Assembly: GCA_020152595.1 (NCBI GenBank)
Contig: JAIGNY010001633.1
Location: 585,001-649,000 of the forward strand
From: Chiridota heheva
Taxonomy: Eukaryota; Echinodermata; Holothuroidea; Apodida; Chiridotidae
DNA length: 64,000 nucleotides
Reading direction: 5' to 3'
In this document: positions 13,051 through 24,300 of the stretch, one piece after another
Layout: each line of letters starts with the position of its first letter
How positions within the stretch are numbered: position 1 is the first letter of the stretch
The notes under the pieces: generated by a model
Database searches by the model: none
What the model was told of the DNA's origin: nothing
Seen by the model: the letters and a program-made list of their open reading frames with translations, nothing else
Position numbers and translations under genes: made by a program

Positions 13051-13444
13051 CACGTTCCTCCCCCCACTTTTTCGCAAATCATAAAGTGGATGCAAATTTG
13101 TAACAATTACTGTTGCAAAAGATATGAATAACAGATCATGTCCACTGAAAACTGATAATTAGAAAAAATAACATAAAATTTCCCATCTGATCAGAGTGTG
13201 ATCATTTCTAAAAGAAGTGTGACAGCCACGCGAACTGAAACGTGACTGATGTTAGCAAAATATTTGACTCCTAACTGACAAAGACATCGTGCAAGTAGTG
13301 GCATAGGAACCGGGGAGCCAGGTGCCAAGTCTTCCCCCTACTATAATTTTATTGGGGGGGGGGGGGGATGGAAATTACAATTTTGGCCACCCAATGAATG
13401 GAGGTCTAATGAATTGAGTTTGAGGAGTCAGATTCCATGGCATC

Positions 13445-13690
13445 TTTTCTTAAAGAAATCTTCAATTTTCGGGAAACTTTCTTCAATTTTTGTATCATTT
13501 TCTTCATTTTCTTGGAATTTTTTCTAATTTTTGTGAAATTTTTTCATTGTGGGAAATTTTTTAGAAGTTTTGTTCAATTTCTAAAGATTTGTTTTCTTTA
13601 ATTTCCAGGAGGTTTTGTTCAATTTTCGGCAAATCCCCTTCAGTTTGCGTAAAACTTCTTTCTTTTTCATTATGATGAAAAGGGGAATTT
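13445..13690. repeat. Degenerate A/T-rich repeat, block 3
   Basis: Copies of TTCAATTTTCGGGAAA-like motifs with TTTCTTCAATTTT variants, in the same orientation as block 1 and opposite to block 2. Confidence 0.65.
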
Positions 13691-15390
13691 TTTCCTGCCT
13701 ATTCAGAACCTTCATCACTTTGATTTTTGAACTTCTGTGTTTAATGTAAAGCCATTTGGGGGCACCAAAAACAAGAAATCTTTAGTTTCCGCGGGCGAAG
13801 CCTGGACCCCTACAGTGCTCCTACCCTGGACCCCTCCAGGGCTCTTTAGCGGCCCCTTAGCCTCCACGCCTTTTCGCGCACGCAAAGCGTGCGAAGTGCC
13901 GACTTTAGGCGGCACAATTTTAATACCCCTACTTTCTTCCTCTTAGCTGATGTTCCCCCTCCACAAAACAAAACAAAAACCCTGGCGTTGTCACAGTACA
14001 ATGATAGTTTTTGGATCGTGATAAGAGATTTATATGCTACATTTTGGGTTTGTTGGGACAAAAATAAAATCTGGTCACCCAATGTCAAATATCTTCCTAC
14101 CTGACGCGATCACATGTATTTGTTTTGTAGCAGTATTACGTTAAAACTATATTCTTCTTCTTCTTTTTTATGGAGGGAGGAGGAGGGGGAAGGGGGAGTT
14201 AGAAAGGAACCGAAGAGAAAAATTATTTACCATTTCACTGATTTTGCATTTCCGTATTTCAAATCAGTCGTTTAAAAAGTGCCCCCCCCTTCCCCCTCCC
14301 TCCTTTACTTGAAATATTGCTCCGCGGCCTATGTCCCACCATTTTCAGTGACCAAGATTTAGGAAAGAAATTTTAAGATTAATTAATTAGAGCGGTCATA
14401 ACTCAAAATTAAACACTGATCTGTTCAGATTTGAATATATTTTCAACCAATATAGAAATGGCTACAGTCTGACAGTTGGCTATTTAAAAAATAAATTGGT
14501 AAAAACATGATGATATCTTACATTTAAAAGAATTCAACATGTGTTGTACAGATCTAAGACAATTTTTGTAGGTATTTCGATCAACTGATTTTTTTCTCCC
14601 TTTATTTAAAATGTGAAGTACATGAGCCTGTTGTTGTAATGCGCATAATAAACCCTATTTTGATAATCAACGCTTAACGGAATAAGAAGTACAGTGACAA
14701 GTTCTTCACCATTGTGTTTCTTATAATGTCCTCTTATACTGTTATAGGATGAACTTGTTTGTATATTTAAATAATCCTTTCATCGTATAATTGTTCTTGA
14801 ACAGCTTTTCCTAAAAACCAAAAATCACATCTTAATTACAATCGCTTTATTATCCCAAACGGAAATGAAGAACAAAATATGGTCTTCTTTCTGTCTTAGT
14901 GCGGTCCTGTTCATACATCACCACTTTGCATTTTTGAAATTTCATTAAATTATGATCATAACTAAAAAAAAATGGGTTGTTTTTATTATATACATACTGC
15001 TCTGTAATAAGGAATGAAATTTCATGTTCATTTGAATATGAAATAAAAGGCCTAGGCCTACAGTGCTGTAGTTGTCAATTTATCTTTAATGATCGAAGTT
15101 TAGAACTTGATTTCCATAACGACCCCTTCAGGAATATGAGAGATACAGAGAACTAAACAAACATCATAGAAATTACAAACAACATGAAACAAGTTAACTA
15201 AAAAAAAAAAAAAAAAAATGCAAGTATGCAAAAGAGAGAAAACAACAATAAAAATTAGAACTGTTTAGTTTAGCTAAGTTTATTTTTACTCTTCCGGGGT
15301 ATGAGAGATATAATAACAAACAGATGAAAATGGTGGTACAAACTTAAACGTAAAACTATACACAAAAGTTAAAAGTAGAACAGTTAAAAA
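13690..15390. other. Unannotated DNA, no gene
   Basis: Short overlapping ORFs on both strands around 13715-14104 have no family features. A 7-bp GC-rich hairpin (CGCACGC AAA GCGTGCG) is at 13877-13893. A poly-A run is at about 15201-15218. The 14400-14480 stretch is a dispersed-repeat copy. Confidence 0.5.
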
Positions 15391-15395
15391 AGAAT

Positions 15396-18300
15396 TTATT
15401 CACGATAATATATACAATAGGTACAGTTCTGATGAACAATGGAACGATCTGGCATGTTACTACTTAGAAAGATAACAAGTGAATTGAAATAAAAAGCTGT
15501 GAGGAATGAAGTCAGTGGACGGGTAAAAATCACAAAAAAGTTCTTCATAATCACTAGTAAATTTGCATAGCTTTGAGAGCACACAGCTATCAGATGAGCT
15601 ATAATTCAGACATTTTAATTGTATTCGGACGTTTGTAGAAGTAACTGTTAAGATATTTGGTTCTTTCAGTCTTGAAATAATAACAGACAAACAAGTAATG
15701 GAATTCATCACCTAACATCATTTTGACATAGGCTACATGTTTTATCATTGTCGCCATGGTGAAATTTTTTCTGGGTACTTGGCAAATTAACATTTCCACA
15801 TCTGAATTTCGTCATGGATAATCTGTCATTGTGATTTAATTGTAGAAGATAACGTTCAAAATCTAAATTTTGTTGAAAATTAGGTTATTATAACAAAGGC
15901 TATTGCTGTTCACATCACTTGACCAGTTCTGAAGGGTTATATCCTGTAGGCGACGATTAAAGGTCTTTCTTAACCAATTTAAATGGTGATTACTCTGTAC
16001 CTGTCAAATGAAACTTAGGACACAACGATCTAAAATGCCTTTAACTTTGCATACCACAATGATTTATATTCGTTGGTTAAAGATTCAGCCATGGTTTTCA
16101 TTAAAATGTAAAGCCTATACAAAAAATTTGATTGGATGCCAGTAACAAGTCTACTCCAGAAGTTAATTATCTTGTGCTATTTAGTTTGTATTTACCAACC
16201 TCACCATGTAACACACAGTTGGCAGTCAGCTTATTAACCTTAAGAAGCCTTCTAAGAAAGTTGTCATAAAAAACTTCTACATGATCAATTTTCTCAATGC
16301 CTCATACCTCACAACCATAAAAGAGGATAGGTAGTACAAGCTGATCAAAAAGATCGCATGCAACATCAATGGGAAGATGTAATTGAGCTGCATTGGATAT
16401 GAGGGCAAACATAGCGTGTCTTGCTTAGGACACTTGTTTGCTGATGGGTTTTTTAAAATTGCCATTAAAATTAAAAACAACTCCCAAATAGGTGAAGTCA
16501 TCACATACATCAATTTTGCCACAATTAAAGCTGAATGAAGGTTTGGTTCTTTTTTAGCTCTGGAAAAAAATAACAATTTTTGTTGTACTAGGATTGACAG
16601 ACAGGTGCCAAGTTTGACAGTAATTATGCATGTCATTGAGTAAATTCTGCAGATCCGTTTCACTTTTAGATAAAATAACTGTGTCATCAGCATGAAGCAG
16701 AACATAAAGTCTTAAGTTACCACATCTCAGCATCATCAGTACTCAAATGCTTAATTGTTTCAGAATTAATAAAGTTTAACCCGGTGACATTACTTTTCCT
16801 CATGCATGATTGTAAATCATTGAGGAAAATTGAAAATAATAAAGGAGATAACTTTTCTCCTTGGCGGACACCAATATTGCAACTGAAGTAGGAAATTAAT
16901 AATTGTTGTATCTAATACAAGATTTAGCTTCAAAACACAGATTATAAATAACAGTAACAATGTTACTAATTATACCGTTGGCAATTAGCTTTGACCAGAG
17001 TGCTGATCTGTTAATCATGTCAAAGGCTTTTCTGTAGTCTATGAAGGCACAGTATAATTTCTTTCTTTGCTTGAGATAGATATCAATAGTACAATGGAGT
17101 GTAAAAATATGGTCAAATGTCGGACAATTTTCCGAAAACTTGTTTGTTTTTCATACATGCAGACATGGTACCTGCACTATCTAAGAACCTTGTTAACTTA
17201 TCATTTAATATGTAACAGTGAAGAGTTTACTGATACAGCTCAGCAATGTGATACCACAATAGTTATTGGGATCAGCAGGAGATCCCTTCTTTTTGTAGAT
17301 CGGAATAATATACCCAAGACTCCACTTCTTTGGGATAATACCAGTATCCAAAACAATATTAAAAAGACTGGTGATGGGGTAAGAACTGAATTAGGACATT
17401 CTTAAGAAATTCATTAATTATCATATCATGACCACAAGCTTTGTTATTCTTGAGTTTTCTTCTACTTTTGCAGACGTCATTTAAAGTGATGGGGTTATTG
17501 ATGTATTCATTGATTGAGTGACTTATTTGTCTTGGATCAAAAGAAGCGCCAAGACTTTTAAACCTGCCAACACCAGAACTGTAATTAACATCTGAACCTA
17601 AACTGCAAAAATGATGAAAAAAATTGTCTATTTCAAGCATGTTAAACTTATCACCAGTTTGTTTGTTATCAGCTTTGTTGATAATGTTCCAGCATTCTTT
17701 AGGATCAGTAGTTTTCAGATTTCTAAGTTTGGAAGACAAATTAGTATAGTAATCTTTCTTGGTTTTTTTAATAAACTTTTTATAATCTTAAGCTAGATTG
17801 ATCTTTTCTCCAGTTCTCATATTGTTTTTCAAATTCATACATTCAGATCTCGTTTTTGTGCAAAAATATTGTCCAACCATGATTCAGAATTTGAGTTTTT
17901 GTCTGCATTTTTCTTCTAAATTCCTTTATCTTTGTTATCAATTACTTTCGAAACACCAACTTTTAATGGCAGGTGAAATAAGTGATTGGCAAATTTCATC
18001 ACATATATCATCTAACTGTTCCTGACAAATATCATCAGTAATCGTGTTATCAATCTTCATATTAATGTTCTGGATTTGGTTAGTATCAAAATTTCACGAT
18101 GAGATTTAACTTTATATGAGCACCAATAGGATTGAATGTAACACAAATCAGTCCTATGGGCGGCATCATTAGTAACACTACTATTTTTACAAAAAGTTTG
18201 TTTCTTTTGACTATCACTTTCACAAATATTAAGACCAACTTTCAAGTAGATAACTTTGTGTTTGTCAGATAAACATGTATCCAGATCGTCAATTACAAAA

Positions 18301-18487
18301 TCCATAACCAATCAGCCAATGGAAGCAAGCAATGTGATAAGATAATATAATCAATGGTTTTCTTTCCAGGTGGGCTGACACATGTAAAGGCACCTGTGTC
18401 ACAATCACTACCAACCCTACCATTAAGTATGCAAAGATCAATTTGTTTACACATATCAATTAGCTGATTAGATGAGTACCATTATTA
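15396..18487 (-). pseudogene. LINE-A ORF2: endonuclease C-terminus, RT and C-terminal zinc motif (degraded)
   Basis: A non-LTR retrotransposon ORF2, readable in pieces on the minus strand with several frameshifts and stops. From 5' to 3': endonuclease end at about 18470-18040 (CKQIDLCILNGRVGSDCDTG, then a TIDYII motif); linker and RT start at 17739-17359 (LKNNKACGHDMIINEFLKN); RT motif A-like CAFIDYRKAFD near 17060; GVRQGEKLSPLLF near 16865; catalytic HADDTVILS at 16699-16670; a C-terminal segment near 15990-15840; and GDEFHYLFVC at about 15710, part of a zinc-binding end. The same architecture and motifs occur in LINE-C (51-58 kb), so the two are one family. The N-terminal endonuclease part continues at 20871-21090 beyond an inserted CR1 element. 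Clade not assigned. Confidence 0.85.
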
Positions 18488-20870
18488 GTCGCTGCTTTTT
18501 CACCCAACATGTGTTGTTGTTTCCCACGTGTGGTAGTAATTGTCTTGATTTGATTTTCAGTAGTGAAGAAAGTATGGCAAGAAATGTGCTGAGTAGCAGT
18601 AAGGTAAGGTGTAGTGATCATGACCAGTATTGATCTGTATTGTTTCTCAAAGGCTTCTCCAGCAAATAAACTTGTTTTAGATTTTAAGAATGCTGACTTT
18701 GCTGCACTTCAGGATATTTTTTCATTTGATTGGACTTCTTTGCTCCCTAACTTAGATCATTCTAAAGCATGGGATGTTTTCCGAACTATAGTCTTGGAGG
18801 GTGTATAGGTTTGTCCCATTAAAAAAAGTATGTAGGCATAATCGGCCAGTGTGGATGTCTCGGGAGGTTTTGCAGGCTGTCCGGAAAAAGAAGAAGAAGT
18901 TGTGGCGTTGTTATAAACACAGTGGGTATCCTGCGGAACGTGCTAGGTATAAGGATCATGAAAAGTTCACAAAGGGTTTGATAAGAAATACTCAAGTGCT
19001 TTTTAAAAAACGTTTGTCCAAAGAGATTAAGATTTATCCTAAGTCGTTTCATTCTTATGTTTGCTCAATGCTCAAAGCACAAAAAAACAACGAGGTTGTT
19101 GGTCCCTTCAGGGCAAGGATTGTTACTATCAATAGTGGTAAGGACATGGCTGAGGTTTTGAATGACTACTATGTGTCTGTTTCTACTAAGGAGTCCATTG
19201 CTGATGATGTTGTCGATTATCTTCAGTGTGCACTCTCCAATATCCATTAAGGATGTTGATTTTTCAGTTTATGTTGTGTCTAAGAAATTGAAGGGTTTGA
19301 TTTCAAATAAAGCACCCGGTCCAGATGATATACATCCTGCTATATTACGTGAGTGTTCTGGTGTTCTTTCTGTTCCCCTGAGTATTATCTTTTCAAAGTG
19401 CTTTGGTGTTAGTGTTGTACCTAGTGATTGGAGAATTGCTAATGTCAACTCCTATTTCTAAAAAGGGTGACCACAGTTTGCTTTGTAATTATAGGCCAAT
19501 GAGTCTTACTAATGTTGTGTGCAAGGTCATGGAGTTCATTGTTAAGGATGTTGTACTAGATCATTTACTGGTCAATGGTTTGTTGAATTTGTCCAAGCAT
19601 GGGTTCTTACCTAAGAGGTCTTGTGTTTCTAATTTATTGGAGTTTCTTGATAATGTTACTAAACTAGTTGATTCCGGTCATAATGTGGATGTCATGATCT
19701 ATTTAGATTTCCAACAGGCTTTAATAAGGTTCCATTATGCAGGCTCATGATAAAAACAAGAGCACTTTGTGTGGAGGGAAAGTGTGCCAGTTGGATACAT
19801 TCTTAATTAGTTGACAGGTCACAAAGAGTTGTTGTTAATGGTGAAGTATCTCGATGGAAGAAGGTTACAAGTGGTGTTCCACAGGCTTCTGTATTGGGTC
19901 CGCTTCTTTTCTTAATCTTCACTAATGATATTGATGTTTCCCTTGGCTCCAGGATTGGTAAATTTGCTGATGACACTAAGCTGTACAGGATTGTTTATGA
20001 TGCTAGGGATTCTTCACTTTTGCAAACTGATCTGGATAAGTTAGTTTCTTGGTCCCAAACATGGCAGATGTTATTCAATATTAATAAATGCAAAGTTGTT
20101 CATTTTGGTCAGAACAATTTGGCTTTTGATTACTGCATTAATTGTTCAAATCTTGGTTGTGTTGATCAACAAAAGGGATCTAGGTGTTGTCGTTACTAGC
20201 AATCTCAAGCCTTCTAAACAGTGTGCTTTAGCAGCTGCAAGGGCAAATAGGATGCTTGGTTTGATTTGAAGAAATGTTTGTTTTCTTGGTAGAGAGGTTG
20301 TTCTTAATTTGTATAAGCAGTTAGTCAGGCCTCACCTTAAGTATGCTATTCAGGCTTGGAGTCCCTTTTATGAGAAGTATAAGTTCATTATGAAGCAGGT
20401 TCAGTGAAAAGCCACTAGACTTATTCCCGAAGTAAAGAATCTCTCCAATGAATCTAGGTTGCGAATTCTTGGTTTGACCACGCTTGAGTTGAGAAGAGTA
20501 CGTGGCGATATGATTCAGGTTTTTAGGTTCCTATCTGGTAGTGATGCCTTGACTTCCTGTTATTTCTTGCATGTTTCAAGTAATTCTCATGTGACACGTT
20601 ATAACAGTTTAAAGTTGATTGAAGAGTTCTCACTCGGGTTGATATTCGTCGCTTCAGCTTTTCGCAAAGAGTTGTTAATGAGTGGAATGGTTTTTCTGAG
20701 TGAGTAGTTAGCTCTAATTCTGTTCACAATTTCAAAGTCAACATTGATAAGTTCTTTACTAACTCTGGGCGTCATCGATTTATTATTTTCATTTTTTGTG
20801 GTGGTGGTGTTAGTTTGGCTTTTTATGGGGTGACGAACCTTTCTTAGCCGGTAATCTTGTTATGTATGTT
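18488..20870 (+). mobile_element. CR1-like LINE inserted into LINE-A (degraded ORF2)
   Basis: Plus-strand non-LTR element whose ORF2 is broken by frameshifts and a few stops. Recognisable parts in order: the pre-RT region at 18801-19250 (HNRPVWMSREVLQAVRKKKK); RT start NKAPGPDDIHPAILREC at about 19306; NYRPMSLTNVVCKVMEFIV near 19490; HGFLPKRSCVSNLLEFL near 19600; SGVPQASVLGPLLFLIFTND near 19872; FADDTKLY at about 19962; and the CR1-type tail RLRILGLTTLELRRVRGDMI at 20456. The end reads into a TTATTATT-like microsatellite tail. ATTATTA lies at both junctions (18481-18487 and 20871-20877), a possible target duplication or tail overlap. Most of the endonuclease domain is missing (5' truncation). 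Confidence 0.85.
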
Positions 20871-21090
20871 ATTATTAATTTTTGAATCACAGTTTGATCT
20901 TGATTTATTAAAGGCAACATTGTGAAGATCTAAAAATGACTTCATAATAGTGCAATCAAGAAGGACAGGATAAGGTTATTTACTTCAATTTCCATTGTAA
21001 TTAAATCTTCCAATGTGCTTGTTCTTGCATTGAAATCACCGGCCAGGCAGATAAGAACCGTCTTACTAGGCGTTGTATTAATAGTCTACT
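20871..21090 (-). pseudogene. LINE-A endonuclease fragment, separated by the CR1 insertion
   Basis: Minus strand reads KTVLICLAGDFNARTSTLED at about 21063-21004, containing the APE-endonuclease motif GDFNAR. It runs on to SRSNCDSKINN at the CR1 junction, and on the far side the frame resumes with SNQLIDMCKQIDL near 18460, as expected for one split domain. The element is truncated at about 21090, only about 160 bp before the host gene's ATG. Confidence 0.8.
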
Positions 21091-21249
21091 ACCTGTGATT
21101 GATGAATATGTATCCAAGTAACGCAACGCTGCCAGCGCAGCTAGTGCCACTGCTAGCGTTGAATGACAGAATGATAACCATTAGCCTAACTGATTAATGA
21201 TAAAATGATAAAGTCATAACAACAACATTATTATATCTTTTCACTCAAA

Positions 21250-21347
21250 ATGAAAGCTCTTCCACCAAGTACGACTTCCAAATCATACAGGCTTGAACTG
21301 CAGCCGCCCAAGAAGAATGTGTTTGTCACACAGCTTGGTGAACAAAG
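21250..21347 (+). CDS. CCDC42/CFAP73: CCDC42-like exon 1
   Basis: Begins with ATG (MKALPPSTTSKSYRLELQPP, then KKNVFVTQLGEQ). Donor AAAG|GTAAAA, phase 2. The first 32 residues are low in coiled coil and rich in P, S and T. Confidence 0.82.
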
Positions 21348-24300
21348 GTAAAAATCATAAAGGATTGTAACTTAATGTCGTTAGGCTAAGTGATTCTATC
21401 GTTATCGCTACGTAGGCGTAGGCCTACAGTTAGTACGCGTCCATATAAATAGAGCAGATATCCATATAGGCTAGGCCTATACCGATTTGGGTACAGTTTA
21501 TGCCCATGTTCATTGAAAAAGTGGCGCCACACACTAATCAAAATTTAATGGGATTTAACACGCCTCAAAAAAAAAATTGAACACTTAGGTTCAGTTTATT
21601 TCCAGTTGCAGGGTTAAAAATCGGAGAAAAACAACAACAATAAATGGTCAAAATTTAAAGGAAGGAAAAAAGAACAATTTTTTCTCACTTTAATTTTTTT
21701 TTTGTGAAACGTTCTGAACAATACATGAAATGCCGGTGCATGTGCATTAACAAATGAAATGTGTGACGCTGCACAATTAGTGTGCGCAAAATTTGGCATA
21801 GCTTACGCTCTTGGTGCTAGCGTACTCATAGTCATACCGTGTTATATGCTCATGGTGCGAGCGGACGTATACCGCGTAGAATTACATGTACAACGCTCGA
21901 TTGTTACAAGCTAATACTATGCAGGCACACGTATATACATACATACATACACGTACACACCTGTATGATCAAAGAAGAAACATGTTAAAGGGTGTATGTT
22001 AACTTCCTTTAGCAAATTGACAAATATGACCCCAATCAGTTTTATGCAGGTATTTTACTGTAAAGGACCATGGCGCCAAACTTCCAAGAAATCAAGTTTT
22101 TTGATACATCTAGCAATAAGTTTTACTCGGTGATAGCATCGGAAACATTTTCTTAATACCGAGGACATAAGTTTTTCATGTTTAGGCTACAAGGTAAGGA
22201 GATGTTATTCATGTCATTCTGACTGTACATGATTACTGAGTGTTGTGAGAAATATTTTATTGCTTACGGGGTGAGGGGGGGGGGGGGGCATGATGAAATA
22301 ACTCTCTTTAGGAGGAATGGTCCATCAATTATTCATGGGCATTGCACAAATTCCTCCAGGGGTATAATGCATATTTACTTTTAGTCAGCCAAGGACTAAT
22401 CTGTTTCTGCTTCCCTGCAAAGTAGGCATGTGGCTCCAGCTCCAGATGAATGACCTATTGTGTAGAGTGTAACAGGATATAATTGCTAGCAAGTGAACCG
22501 TGGAGAAGCTCTCAGGCTAGAAGGTGTGGATAACACTTGTGTTGTGTAGATTGTAACAATAGCTGATTGATAGCAAGTGAACTGAAGAATAATATGCTCT
22601 TCAGGAAACTAAGATTTAAGTCCTTTTTATATTTTAACAGGGATGAAGATGAAGAAGAAAGACCCCCAGAAGATGTCAACAAATATCCGATTGTGAAAGA
22701 AGTAAGAAATTTGTAATTGCCTTCAGTATTTGTTTCTGAAGAAATTATTTGTAAACCAATAATCTATAACAAACAATTTTTATTAGCAAATGCAGTAAAT
22801 ATATTTGAAAGATATATACTGGTGTGATGTATTAATGGATTTACTTAGCTGATGTCTTCATTTTACATACTTTAAATTGCCACAATCTCTTATTGAATTC
22901 CGAGAAATATATGTTCTGGTATCGCTTTATGTGTTTGTGAGGTATAACTTATGAGGCATTACTCATTGATGAATTATTATCCCTGTTGCTTAATATTTTG
23001 AACTAGGAAAATATTAATTAACACATTTTTATCTGTATTTTGAATTTACATTACTTCAAAAAGCAAGATAATTAATAGCTACTGCTGAATGTCAACTTGA
23101 CAAGACGCAACACAGCAGTGCACATTATTTCGCTCAAATTAACCTTTTCCATTCACCTTTTTAAAAATAAATTTCCATACATTTATGTTTTTCTGAGGAT
23201 CTCTTTATATCTGTGACTTGGACTTTCTGATTTTTCCATTGGAATTTTGGTGAGACCTGATTTTGTTCATTCTTCCACTTACACCCATTATTAGCTTAGC
23301 CTAATACACATATTGCACCACAGCATGCAGCCTTGCGCCGGCAGCTTCTGGGCTTCTCCTCACCTCCATCAACCTCCCATTTGAAAATGATCTTTTTCTG
23401 GATCCCCAGCCACGTCGGCATTTCCGGAAACGAGAGAGCTGACAGAGCTACCAACAACGCTCTGTCGAATCACATATCTCCTTTTCCTATCTCACACTCA
23501 GACCTCCGTTTCTCCATTTCCAGCTACCTCAGTAAGACCCTGCAAGACTCCTGGAATCTCGAGACCAGTAACAAACTTTACACCATCAAACCCAAAGTCT
23601 GGACCAACGTCCCCCGCACAGTCACAAGTGCAGGGTTGTTATCACCCGCATCCGCTTTAGCCACGCCTTTCTCACCCACGCCTTTCTCACCCACACCTTT
23701 CTTACCCACACCTTTCTCACCCACACCTTTCTCACCCACACCTTTCCCACCCACACCTTTCCCACCCACACCTTTCTCACCCACTCCTTTCTCACTCACG
23801 CCTTTCTCACCCACGCCTTTCTCACCCACACCTTTCTCACCCACGCCTTTCTCACCCACGCCTTTCTCACCCACGCCTTTCTCACCCACGCCTTTCTCAC
23901 CCACACCTTTCTCACCCACACCTTTCCCACCCACACCTTTCTCACCCACACCTTTCTCACCCACACCTTTCTCACCCACACCTTCTCACCCACACCTTTC
24001 TCACCCACACCTTCTCACCCACACCTTTCTCACCCACACCTTCTCACCCACAACTTTCTCACCCACATCTTTCTCACCCACACTTTCTCACCCACACCTT
24101 TCTCACCCACACCTTTCTTACCCACTCTCACCTACTTTCCTGTTTCTCTCTGCCCTACATGCAATACCGATCTTTCGATCAAGCATATTCTCTTAACCTG
24201 TCCCATATACTTGAACTCTAAAGCACACCTCTCCCCCTCCATCTCAATTTCCGATCTTTTCAAGAACAATCCTACCTCCAACTTCATTACCTTTTTCCAC

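Noticed and set aside
13715..14104. Overlapping open frames on both strands
   Set aside because: Short, mutually overlapping, in GC-richer repeat debris with a small hairpin; no protein signature.
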